From the NCBI GenBank assembly GCA_964413425.1, contig CAYPST010000008.1, positions 1 to 64,000 on the forward strand: DNA of 64,000 nt. Direction: 5' to 3'. Within the stretch, counting starts at the first letter, position 1, and each line of letters begins with the position of its first letter. A model generated the notes under the pieces. That model ran no database searches. It worked only from the letters and a program-made list of their open reading frames with translations, and was not told where the DNA came from. The DNA comes from DATFLS01 sp964413425. Lineage in GTDB: Bacteria; Fidelibacterota; JAANXI01. Of the stretch, positions 51,062 to 59,864 are shown piece by piece. A program made the position numbers and the translations under genes.

Positions 51062-52411
51062 TTATCCTTCAAGTGCCAGCATGATCGGATCCTCGAGGGC
51101 ACTGCAAATCCATCGCAGAAAGCGGGCGGCATCTGCGCCATCGATAATACGATGATCATAGGACAGCGCCAGAGGCAACATGAGCCTCGGTTCAAATTCA
51201 CCGTCGTTATACACCGGTTCCATGCTGGCTCGCGCCACTCCCAGAATGGCCACCTCCGGAGTATTGACAATAGGAGAAAAGTTCGTCCCCCCGATGCCTC
51301 CCAGATTGGTGATGCTGAAACATCCGCCCTGCAGATCTTCCAATCCCAGCTTCCGGTTTCGGGCCTGTTCCGCTATTTCCTGGACTTCAGCTGAGAGCTC
51401 CAGGATATTCTTCTTATTCACATCCCGAATGACCGGAACTAACAGCCCCCGATCCGTATCCACGGCAATACCGATATGATAAAACTTCTTATAAATCACC
51501 TGCTTATTTTCCATGTCGATACTGGTATTGAACTGGGGGAAGACTTTGAGTGCCGCAGCGACAACCTTCACCAGGATGGAAGTAATGGTGAGTTTCCCCC
51601 CTGTTGCTTCTGCTTTCCCGGCCCACTTTTTCCGTGTTTGCTCCAGCACGGTAATGTCGGCCTTGTCGTACTGGGTGACATGGGGAACCGGTGCCCAGGA
51701 ACTCATCATATGCTCCGCCGTCTTCCGACGAACATTGCTCATGGGCTCGGTCTTCACTTCTCCCCACTTCGAAAAATCCGGTAATGGTTCGGTGGCAACA
51801 GGTGCTCCGGCCGCGGCCCGGCGTTCCCGATGGAGCTGTTTGGAATACTTTTTCACATCTTCCGGGGTAATCCGGCCACGGGGGCCAGTTCCTGGCACCT
51901 CGGTGATATTCACACCAATTTCTCGCGCCAACCGCCGGACACCCGGTGCAGCGGGAACCAATTTACTGGGCTTCGGATGCTCAAAAGTCGGCAGTTCCGC
52001 GGGTGTTCGTGGCTCACCCGATTCCACTTCCACAGCGGTTTTTTCCTCTGCATCTGTCACCGGTTCCTCCTCCTGGGGCCCCGGTTCCACTGCCTTCGCA
52101 GTTCCCTCTTCTTCAACTTCAGCCTCTTCAGTTTCTTCTTCCGGCGCAGCCGGTTCTTCAGCCTCTCCCTCTTCCTCAATCGTAAAGATCAACTGCCCTA
52201 CTTCCACGGACTCCCCTTCCTTGACATGAATCTGTTCGATCTTGCCACTCAGGGAAGACGGAACTTCGATTACTGCTTTGTCGGTTTCTATTTCTAATAT
52301 ATTTTGATCTTTGGTAATAATATCGCCCGCTGACACCAAAATATCGACTATATCCCCCGATTCGACATCTTCGCCGAGTTCAGGGAGCCTGAATTCTGTT
52401 GCCATGCTCAC
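51062..52411 (-). CDS. aceF: Dihydrolipoamide acetyltransferase (E2 of pyruvate dehydrogenase)
   Basis: 449 residues with one lipoyl domain (lysine in ETDKAVIEVPSS, about residue 44), a long acidic E/A/P linker, a peripheral subunit-binding domain (APGVRRLAREIGVNI ... GPRGRITPEDV) and the acetyltransferase core ending with SYDHRIIDGADAARFL (catalytic histidine). Single-lipoyl E2 is shorter than the three-lipoyl E. coli protein. Starts nine bases after aceE; ATG at 52405 is an alternative start. Confidence 0.95.
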   Translation of the reverse strand: MSMATEFRLPELGEDVESGDIVDILVSAGDIITKDQNILEIETDKAVIEVPSSLSGKIEQIHVKEGESVEVGQLIFTIEEEGEAEEPAAPEEETEEAEVEEEGTAKAVEPGPQEEEPVTDAEEKTAVEVESGEPRTPAELPTFEHPKPSKLVPAAPGVRRLAREIGVNITEVPGTGPRGRITPEDVKKYSKQLHRERRAAAGAPVATEPLPDFSKWGEVKTEPMSNVRRKTAEHMMSSWAPVPHVTQYDKADITVLEQTRKKWAGKAEATGGKLTITSILVKVVAAALKVFPQFNTSIDMENKQVIYKKFYHIGIAVDTDRGLLVPVIRDVNKKNILELSAEVQEIAEQARNRKLGLEDLQGGCFSITNLGGIGGTNFSPIVNTPEVAILGVARASMEPVYNDGEFEPRLMLPLALSYDHRIIDGADAARFLRWICSALEDPIMLALEG

Positions 52412-52420
52412 ATCCTTTCA

Positions 52421-55102
52421 CTATGTAATCCTTGGATTTGCTTTTTCCGGATTAATATTCAGATCCTTTATGGCTTGCTGTACTGCTTTCGATTCCAGCG
52501 CATCCTCCCGTGATAATCCATGTAAGGCAGCCAATACAATATGTTTGGCATCGACTTCAAAGAAATCTCTGAGATCAGCCCGGCTCTCACTTCGTCCGAA
52601 TCCGTCTGTCCCGAGTGCCACCAATCGTCCCGGTATCCAGGAAGCAACCGATTCCGGCAACGCTTTCATGTAATCGGACGCCGCAACAAAAACAGACCCG
52701 GCATGCTTTTGCAGAGTTTCTGTAATATACGGATTCCTGGGATCTTCCTCCGGGTGAAACATATTCCAGCGTTCAACATCCAGCGCATCCGTGTGCAGCT
52801 CCTTGTAACTCGTCACGCTCCATACATCCGCGGCAATATTATACTGGTCTTCCAGGATGGCCTTTGCTTTCAGTGTTTCATTCAGAATGGGGCCGCTTCC
52901 GAGCAGCTGGACCCGAGCCTCTGCTTCCTCTTTTTCGGAGGATCGGAACTGATACATACCTCTTAAAATCCCCTCCTTGCAGCCGTCCGGTATCGGAGGC
53001 ATCGGATAGGGTTCGTTCTCGACTGTGAGATAATATATGAGGCTTTCCTGTTCTTCATACATCCGGCGGATGCCTTCCCGGATGATCACCGCAAGTTCAT
53101 AGGCAAAGGCCGGATCATACGCTTTCACCGTCGGGTGGGTGTACGCGAGCAGATGCGAATGGCCATCCTGATGTTGGAGTCCTTCCCCTGCCAGGGTGGT
53201 GCGCCCGGCGGTTCCGCCGACCATAAAGCCCCGAGCCTGCGAGTCCCCTGCGGCCCAGATCAAATCACCGATACGTTGAAAGCCAAACATAGAATAGTAG
53301 GTGAAGAACGGGATAGTGTTAATTCCGTGGACGCTGTAGGCGGTTCCGGCGGCGATGAAGGACGACATGGATCCTGCTTCGGTGATCCCCTCTTCCAGGA
53401 TCTGTCCGTCTTTGGCTTCCTTATAATAAAGTAAGGTATCCGCATCAACCGGTTCATAGAGCTGCCCGGTATGTGAATAAATACCCACCTGACGAAACAG
53501 CGCTTCCATCCCGAAAGTCCGCGCTTCATCCGGTACGATTGGCACCACGTATTTTCCTATTTCCTTGTCCCGCAGAAGTTTTGACAGAATTCGAACATAC
53601 GCCATTGTTGTGGCCACCTCCCGCTCTTCCGTGCCTTCGTAAAATTCCTCGAAGAGTTCGTCAGAGGGCGCAGTGAGCGTTTCAGGTGCTTTTTTGTGCC
53701 GCTTGGGGAGATATCCACCCAGTTTTTTACGCCGCTCATGGAGGTACTCCATTTCCGGTGTATCCTCGTCCGGTTTATAAAATGGCATCTCCCCAACATC
53801 CTCATCCGAGAGCGGGATGGCAAAGCGGCTACGGAATTCCCGCATCTCCTGTTCGTTCAGCTTCTTTTGCTGGTGAGTAATATTCTTCCCTTCTCCGCTC
53901 TCTCCGAGTCCATAGCCTTTGACCGTCTTGGCCAGTATTACGGTCGGAGAGCCGACGTGTTCAACCGCCGCTTTATAGGCTGCGTAGACCTTTTCCGGGT
54001 CATGGCCGCCTCGTTTCATTTTCTCCAGTTCTTCGTCACTCTTATCTTCCACCAGCTCCAGGAGGCGCGGATCTTTGCCAAAGAAATTTTCACGGATATA
54101 GGCCCCGGATTCCACGCTGTATTTCTGTGATTCGCCATCCACTATCTCCATCATGCGCTGCAATAATCGTCCTTCTTTATCTTTTTCCAGGAACGGATCC
54201 CATTCACTGCCCCACACCACCTTAATCACATTCCAGCCAACGCCGCGGAAATTCGCTTCCAGCTCCTGAATGATCTTTCCGTTTCCCCGGACCGGGCCAT
54301 CCAACCGCTGCAAGTTGCAATTAATAACGAAAATGAGATTGTCTAACTCCTCTCGTGCTGCCAGTGAGATGGCACCAAGTGTTTCCGGCTCATCCACCTC
54401 ACCATCTCCCAGGAACGCCCAGACTTTATGATCGTCGGGCTCTTTCAAACCCCGATCTTCCAGGTATTGTATGAAGCGGGCATGGTAAATCGACATAATG
54501 GGTCCCAATCCCATGGAGACTGTAGGATACTGCCAGAACTCCGGCATGAGCCACGGATGAGGATACGAAGAAAGACCACCCCCTTCCTGCAATTCACGCC
54601 GGAAATTTCGGAGTTGGGTTTCTGTCAACCTGCCCTCAAGAAATGCGCGCGAATACATCCCCGGAGAGGCATGGCCCTGAAAGTATACCTGGTCGCCACC
54701 ATAACCACTTTCTGTGGTCCGGAAAAAGTGATTGAACCCAATCTCATAGAGAGTAGCGGCAGAGGCATAAGTCGAGATATGTCCTCCAATTCCGGACTCT
54801 TCCTTATTGGCCCGGACCACCATCGCCATGGCATTCCAGCGCACCAGACTCTTTATGCGCCGTTCAATTTCTCTGCTGCCGGGAAAGTGTGGTTCATCAC
54901 TTGCCAGTATGGAATTGATGTAGGGAGTATTGGCGGTAAATGGGAGTCGAACGCCCTCTTCATAGGCGCGAGACTCGAGTACTTTTAAAATCTCCTGTAC
55001 CCGGTCAGCCCCTTCGCTCTCGAAAACCCAGTCGAGTGAGTCTAACCACTCTCGCATCTCTACGTCATCATATCGACCATTGGATATCTTCTCTGTACTC
55101 AT
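52421..55102 (-). CDS. aceE: Pyruvate dehydrogenase E1, homodimeric type
   Basis: 893 residues, matching AceE length (887 in E. coli). Thiamine diphosphate motif GDGEVDEPETLGAIS ... NCNLQRLDGPVRGN; ISTYASAATLYEIGFNHFF and GHASPGMYSRAFLEGR are typical of AceE. Decarboxylates pyruvate and acetylates the lipoyl arm of E2. First gene of aceE-aceF-lpd. The 590-base region upstream contains an inverted-repeat element and an AT-rich stretch (55110-55260) that probably holds the promoter. Confidence 0.97.
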   Translation of the reverse strand: MSTEKISNGRYDDVEMREWLDSLDWVFESEGADRVQEILKVLESRAYEEGVRLPFTANTPYINSILASDEPHFPGSREIERRIKSLVRWNAMAMVVRANKEESGIGGHISTYASAATLYEIGFNHFFRTTESGYGGDQVYFQGHASPGMYSRAFLEGRLTETQLRNFRRELQEGGGLSSYPHPWLMPEFWQYPTVSMGLGPIMSIYHARFIQYLEDRGLKEPDDHKVWAFLGDGEVDEPETLGAISLAAREELDNLIFVINCNLQRLDGPVRGNGKIIQELEANFRGVGWNVIKVVWGSEWDPFLEKDKEGRLLQRMMEIVDGESQKYSVESGAYIRENFFGKDPRLLELVEDKSDEELEKMKRGGHDPEKVYAAYKAAVEHVGSPTVILAKTVKGYGLGESGEGKNITHQQKKLNEQEMREFRSRFAIPLSDEDVGEMPFYKPDEDTPEMEYLHERRKKLGGYLPKRHKKAPETLTAPSDELFEEFYEGTEEREVATTMAYVRILSKLLRDKEIGKYVVPIVPDEARTFGMEALFRQVGIYSHTGQLYEPVDADTLLYYKEAKDGQILEEGITEAGSMSSFIAAGTAYSVHGINTIPFFTYYSMFGFQRIGDLIWAAGDSQARGFMVGGTAGRTTLAGEGLQHQDGHSHLLAYTHPTVKAYDPAFAYELAVIIREGIRRMYEEQESLIYYLTVENEPYPMPPIPDGCKEGILRGMYQFRSSEKEEAEARVQLLGSGPILNETLKAKAILEDQYNIAADVWSVTSYKELHTDALDVERWNMFHPEEDPRNPYITETLQKHAGSVFVAASDYMKALPESVASWIPGRLVALGTDGFGRSESRADLRDFFEVDAKHIVLAALHGLSREDALESKAVQQAIKDLNINPEKANPRIT

Positions 55103-55296
55103 AGTATATCAAACCTCATTATTTTTAATTATTCTTTTTATTTTTAAAAATATTATGAAATTATATTTATTTTGCTTTTTTTCACAAGTATAATTGATAT
55201 TTTTAGAAATTTTCGCATAATACATAACATCTAATGTAATTAATTTTTAAGTTATGAGCAAACTATGATACCTGTTTTCCGGTACTCTAATCCATT

Positions 55297-55440
55297 GAGT
55301 CTATTTAGAAAACGCCTCGCAAAGAACCAATAAACAATTGGCTCCTGGATCCCGAAAAATATGTGGAAACTATGTTCGGTATATACTCCATGGAAGCCGG
55401 GCGCAACAGTTTGCAGATACTTACTGTTTTCTAAACACTC
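55297..55440. mobile_element. 144-bp intergenic inverted-repeat element (MITE-like)
   Basis: Left end GAGTCTATTTAGAAAACGCC at 55297 and inverted right end (minus strand from 55440: GAGTGTTTAGAAAACAGT). The match extends outward through TTGAG/ATGAG. The interior has no gene and differs from that of the 264-bp element at 36896-37159, though the ends are alike. The remaining bases to 55691 show no gene. Confidence 0.6.
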
Positions 55441-55691
55441 TCATTAGAAATGGGAGAGAAAAATCGAACTGAGCTCTGCACAGTGGATCAATCACTTTGT
55501 GACGGCAACCTTCTTTCCAGACGGCATAAGCTCAATGAGCTTCGCTATTTTTACATAGCATGTTGAAGAGAAAGATAGTATTTTACAATTAACAGATATT
55601 AAATCCGCCATTGAAATTCAATCGATATAACATATGCGTACCTATCCAAATAGTCAATCCGAGGTATGCACCAGAATAACGGGGAAGATCC

Positions 55692-56627
55692 ATGAAATAC
55701 ATTTCATATGAGAGAGACGGGCTGCATTCAATCGGTATAATATCCCAGGGACGAATCTGTGATATTCCGGCGGCGTCTCGGTCATTTGGGAAAACAGGCA
55801 TGCCGAATACGATGTCCGATTTCCTCCGGCAATTCGATGACAATCATCGTATTGTTACCGATATGCTGTCCGGTGTTGATCCCAATCGGCGCCCGGAACT
55901 GTTCTTTCCCGAGGGGCAAGCGAATCTTTTGCCCCCGGTCCCGAGCCCCCGATCTCTGCGAATTTATTTTGGATCACAGAATTATCTCCAGTCGGCTGCG
56001 AATTTCTATGGACAGAGTATTCCGCCGGAATCAGTCAGGAAACCAGTCTTCTGTTTTGGAAATCATCAATCCATTTTAGCACCAGGCGCGGATATTCATG
56101 TGCCTCTGAACACTACCCAATTTGACTATGAGCTGCATCTGGCAATGGTCGTAGGCCGCAAAGGCAAAAATATCGCCGTCGAGGATGCACGAAGGTATCT
56201 CGCTGGATTGTGCATCCTGAACAACTGGATCGCCAGAAACATCGATCACGAAATCGGGAAGCATGTACTCTATCCCCCGAAGAGTTATGACTTCGGAACG
56301 TCTCTGGGTCCGTATCTGGTGAGCACAGACGAGCTTGCTTCCAGCCGGGAGATGGACAATTATAACCTGCGAATGACCGCGACCATTAATTCCGAGCTGT
56401 ATACCGAAGGGAATAGTTCCGATTACACATACACCTTTTCAGAGTTACTATCTGATGCCAGCCGGGACTGCACTCTTTATCCCGGCGATATAATCAGTGC
56501 CGGATGTATCGATTCCGGAAGTATTCTGGGACTGGGCAAAGATACATGGCTTCAACCAGGCGATACAGTGGCACTCGAGGTCGACGGACTCGGGCTTCTG
56601 GTAAGTGCTGTGGGTGAACCTCAATAG
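55692..56627 (+). CDS. Fumarylacetoacetate hydrolase (FAH) family protein
   Basis: 311 residues. N-terminal small domain, then the FAH core with metal-binding region FDYELHLAMVVGRKGKNI and the cap-helix equivalent LCILNNWIARNIDHEIGK, where typical family members read NDVSARD. The C-terminal LYPGDIISAGCIDSGS and LQPGDTVALEVDGLG strands are conserved in type. The family cleaves C-C bonds in acylpyruvates or decarboxylates oxaloacetate; the altered helix makes the substrate uncertain. It precedes a GltS-like symporter gene on the same strand by 348 bases. Confidence 0.85.
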   Translation: MKYISYERDGLHSIGIISQGRICDIPAASRSFGKTGMPNTMSDFLRQFDDNHRIVTDMLSGVDPNRRPELFFPEGQANLLPPVPSPRSLRIYFGSQNYLQSAANFYGQSIPPESVRKPVFCFGNHQSILAPGADIHVPLNTTQFDYELHLAMVVGRKGKNIAVEDARRYLAGLCILNNWIARNIDHEIGKHVLYPPKSYDFGTSLGPYLVSTDELASSREMDNYNLRMTATINSELYTEGNSSDYTYTFSELLSDASRDCTLYPGDIISAGCIDSGSILGLGKDTWLQPGDTVALEVDGLGLLVSAVGEPQ

Positions 56628-56975
56628 TATGAACCCCATAGAATAATATTCTTGGGAAATATCTTCTTCCCGGACGAGGTTCCGCTCCGATACCGTCGAG
56701 GCACCTCACCCCGGTTCCATGATCTCCATGGTATCTGTCACGGGCAAGATAAGCGATGAGTGACCCAAGACGTTCTAAAGAAACAGACCATCCGCATCGT
56801 GCAGGGAAGTAATAAAACTCCGTGGTATCTCAAAGTCAGGCTAAAAGGAAGCATCACCTGCATTCCGGCGAGTCAGTTAGATTCGCGGCCCTATTTGTAA
56901 TCACAAAAATTTTTCATATGTTGAACCTCCCTTTTGATCATTAAACCATGTCTGACTACTTGAAAGGAGTGCCGT
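56628..56975. other. Intergenic region between the FAH-family and symporter genes
   Basis: No gene, RNA or repeat family member recognised. GAAAGGAG just before 56976 is the ribosome site of the symporter gene. Confidence 0.5.
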
Positions 56976-58400
56976 TTGAATCCCTGGGATCTTAGCGTCA
57001 ATCTTAAAGATGTCGTGATCGATTTTACCCTGCTCGGCAGCTTTCTTATCCTTGGCACGATTCTTCGACGTTACGTGAAATTCTTTCAACACTTTCTCAT
57101 TCCGAACAATATTATCGGCGGATTCCTTGCACTCATCGTCGGTCCGCAGCTGCTGGGTATTACAAATATTACAACAGACAGACTTGGTATTTACGTGTAT
57201 CATCTGCTGGCGCTGACGTTCATTGCCATAGGTCTCCGGGACGAGAAAACTGAGTGGGGACGAGGGCCTATCAGCACTGGTTTTGCATTTTTATCCCATT
57301 ATCTTATCCAGGGAGCAGTGGGTTTAATCATTGCACTGATTCTCATATATACGGTGATGCCCGACTTGTTCGCCGGCATGGGGCTTTTGCTCCCTCTGGG
57401 ATACGGAATGGGACCGGGCGTTGCCTATACCATGGGTCATAATTGGGAGAGCTTTGGATTTGAAGGGGGCGGAGAGGTCGGGCTCACATTCGCCGCAGTG
57501 GGATATCTGATTGCCTATTTTGCGGGCATCGGGTTGATTCAGGGTGGAATACGGCGCCGCGAAACGACACTTATTGATGGACTGGAGGGCATCTCCAGGG
57601 ATATGCGGCTCGGGGTGGTGAAGGAAAATGAACCGGCCATCGCCGGGCGGCTCACACTTGCAACTGAAGCCATTGAGCCGTATGCATTTCAGCTGGCCTT
57701 AATAGGATTCCTCTACTTCACCACGTATATTGTCGTTTCCTCACTTAGCTATCTGATGGAATCAGCCGGGCTGGATGCTTTCGTAGGTACCCTCTGGTCT
57801 TTTCACTTCGTCCTGGCAAATCTCATTTCAATTGCCTTCCGGAAAGTACTGGATGCTACCGGGAAAAGTTATGTGGTTGACCGGGGGCTGATGACCCGCT
57901 CGGCCGGCGTATTCGTGGACTATCTGGTGGTGAGCGCCATTGGGGCTATTTCACTGGTCATCGTAGGCGCTTACTGGCTGCCCCTCCTGCTCATGTGCGG
58001 GATTGGCGGAATGCTGACATACCTCCTTGCCCGGTGGCTGCAGTACCGGGCATTCGATAATTATCATTTCGAGCGGTTCATTGGTATCTTCGGAGAAATG
58101 ACGGGAACTATCAATTCCGGACTGGTCCTGGTGCGGGTAACAGACCCTGAGTTTGATACCCCGGTAGCCGAAGATCTGGTATACGGAAGTGGAGTGGCCC
58201 TGGTGTTCGGATTCCCGCTCCTCATTGTTCTGAACCTTCCGATGAACGTGTTCGGGAACTCGCTGACGGGTTACTGGATTACCCTCGGTATCCTGTTCGG
58301 CTACATACTCATTTTATGGTTCCTCTGGTACGCAATCGGATCGTTACAATTTACACCGAAAAAGCCGACGAGGCCCTCCGAGGACCGAGAGGGGGAGTGA
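56976..58400 (+). CDS. Sodium/glutamate symporter-like protein (GltS family)
   Basis: 474 residues from a TTG start seven bases after GAAAGGAG. About 11-12 membrane helices in two inverted halves. PNNIIGGFLALIVGPQLLG and LGYGMGPGVAYTMGHNWE match the GltS family pattern around the first reentrant loop. Family members import glutamate with Na+. The C-terminal loop is charged (KPTRPSEDREGE). Substrate specificity is not certain. Its neighbours are an FAH-family enzyme and, convergent, a FAD amine/amino-acid oxidoreductase, which suggests amino-acid catabolism. Confidence 0.85.
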   Translation: MNPWDLSVNLKDVVIDFTLLGSFLILGTILRRYVKFFQHFLIPNNIIGGFLALIVGPQLLGITNITTDRLGIYVYHLLALTFIAIGLRDEKTEWGRGPISTGFAFLSHYLIQGAVGLIIALILIYTVMPDLFAGMGLLLPLGYGMGPGVAYTMGHNWESFGFEGGGEVGLTFAAVGYLIAYFAGIGLIQGGIRRRETTLIDGLEGISRDMRLGVVKENEPAIAGRLTLATEAIEPYAFQLALIGFLYFTTYIVVSSLSYLMESAGLDAFVGTLWSFHFVLANLISIAFRKVLDATGKSYVVDRGLMTRSAGVFVDYLVVSAIGAISLVIVGAYWLPLLLMCGIGGMLTYLLARWLQYRAFDNYHFERFIGIFGEMTGTINSGLVLVRVTDPEFDTPVAEDLVYGSGVALVFGFPLLIVLNLPMNVFGNSLTGYWITLGILFGYILILWFLWYAIGSLQFTPKKPTRPSEDREGE

Positions 58401-58411
58401 ATAGAGCATCG

Positions 58412-59737
58412 TTATGAACCGGCTCTCTCCAGAAGCTGATCCTGTAAATGCATATATCCCCGAATGGCTTTACTGATACCAAATCGAAGCGGCTCAATGG
58501 GGCAGGGGATTGGATATCGATTCACAAAGAAGAGATCGGTGAATTCCGAGTGACGCTCCAGCGTGAGATCAGTAATAATCCTTCCGTTCATGAGTGCCAT
58601 CGGAATCCCATGCCCGACGTACCCCAAACTATAGATAAAGCGCGGATCTTTCATGTGACCGATAAGTGGGGTCATATCAAGGGGTATCGAAATCGTTCCT
58701 TTCCACTTATTTTCAATATCGATGTACTTCCCCTGGGGAAAGAGCTCGCCAAGATAATGGATGAGATCCTGCAGAAACCGGTTGCTGCGCCGAAACACTT
58801 TCTTTTGAGCCGAGACGAATTCGATATTTCCTCCCCCTACCAGTAACCGATGTTCCGGCGTGAGTCGCAAATAGACCGGAAAATTGCGCATATCTTTCAT
58901 TCCCAGACAGTGCTCCCATCCCATACCCTGCAGTTCCTCGTCTGTCAGCGGCCGGGTAAGAATCGCATAACTGTAGGCCGGGATCTGTAATCTCCTCAAG
59001 TGGGGGAAACGGTGTGAAAATCCGTTGGTAGCAAAGATCACCTTTCCGGAGAGGATTTCACCTTCCGGAGTTTCAATGCGAATGGGTGAGGTATCATACA
59101 CATGCTCTGCCGGAGTATGTTCGTAGAGCCGCACTCCCTTGTCAATCACTCGATCCCGAAGATCGCGTAAGAATTTTACCGGATGAATCATCCCGACTCC
59201 GGATTCCTCGCAGGCACCAAGCATTAGTGGTGAAGCAAAACCTTGCTGCAATTGACCGTACGAGAGCCACTGCATCCCGGAGATGCCCAGGTTGTGCGCC
59301 AGTTCGACTTCGGTCTGCAGTCTGGCAAGGTAATTCTGGTTGGTCGCAAATCGTAAAAAGTTGTGTTGTTGAAAATCGCAGTTGAGAGCATTTTTCTTGA
59401 TGAATTCGGCAAGATAATTCACCGCATAATCCATGTAAGACCAGGCGATGCGCGCTCTCCTTTTGCCAAATCGAAACACGGAATACCGTAAATTGAGGCC
59501 AAATGAGCGGCGCACGAAACCGGCATTCCGGCCGCTGGCGCCGCCCCCGACGGCTTCTTTTTCAATGAGTGTGACATTGAGGGCAGGATCGGCCTCCTTT
59601 AAGTGATAGGCTGCCGATAGCCCCGTGATTCCTCCTCCAATGACCGTCACATCCGCACGGGCAGTACCGCGAAGGAGCGGTGCCGGAGAAAATCCCGTGT
59701 TGCTTAACCAGAATCGGTCCGTGTGTATACTATTCAT
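58412..59737 (-). CDS. FAD-dependent amine/amino-acid oxidoreductase (DAO family)
   Basis: 441 residues. FAD-binding GGGITGLSAAYHLKE near residue 33, EKEAVGGGASGRNAGFVR and a C-terminal YSLGYVGHGIPMALMNGRII place it in the DAO/PuuB-like group (gamma-glutamylputrescine or glycine/D-amino acid oxidases). It oxidises an amino group to an imine with FAD. It is transcribed towards the GltS-like gene, 11 bases from its end. Exact substrate unknown. Confidence 0.9.
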   Translation of the reverse strand: MNSIHTDRFWLSNTGFSPAPLLRGTARADVTVIGGGITGLSAAYHLKEADPALNVTLIEKEAVGGGASGRNAGFVRRSFGLNLRYSVFRFGKRRARIAWSYMDYAVNYLAEFIKKNALNCDFQQHNFLRFATNQNYLARLQTEVELAHNLGISGMQWLSYGQLQQGFASPLMLGACEESGVGMIHPVKFLRDLRDRVIDKGVRLYEHTPAEHVYDTSPIRIETPEGEILSGKVIFATNGFSHRFPHLRRLQIPAYSYAILTRPLTDEELQGMGWEHCLGMKDMRNFPVYLRLTPEHRLLVGGGNIEFVSAQKKVFRRSNRFLQDLIHYLGELFPQGKYIDIENKWKGTISIPLDMTPLIGHMKDPRFIYSLGYVGHGIPMALMNGRIITDLTLERHSEFTDLFFVNRYPIPCPIEPLRFGISKAIRGYMHLQDQLLERAGS

Positions 59738-59864
59738 AGATAGAATCCGGCCTCAGGATATTATAAGAGGAATCTGCTCTGCCTTCCGCTGGTCCTGAAA
59801 CTGCAATACACCTCTCATGACTCTCTTTCATGCATTTATGAGTGGTGTATCCACAGTCAGATCT

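Noticed and set aside
55692..58400. An operon of FAH-family enzyme and GltS-like symporter
   Set aside because: They share a strand, but 348 bases separate them and the symporter has its own strong ribosome site; cotranscription cannot be claimed.
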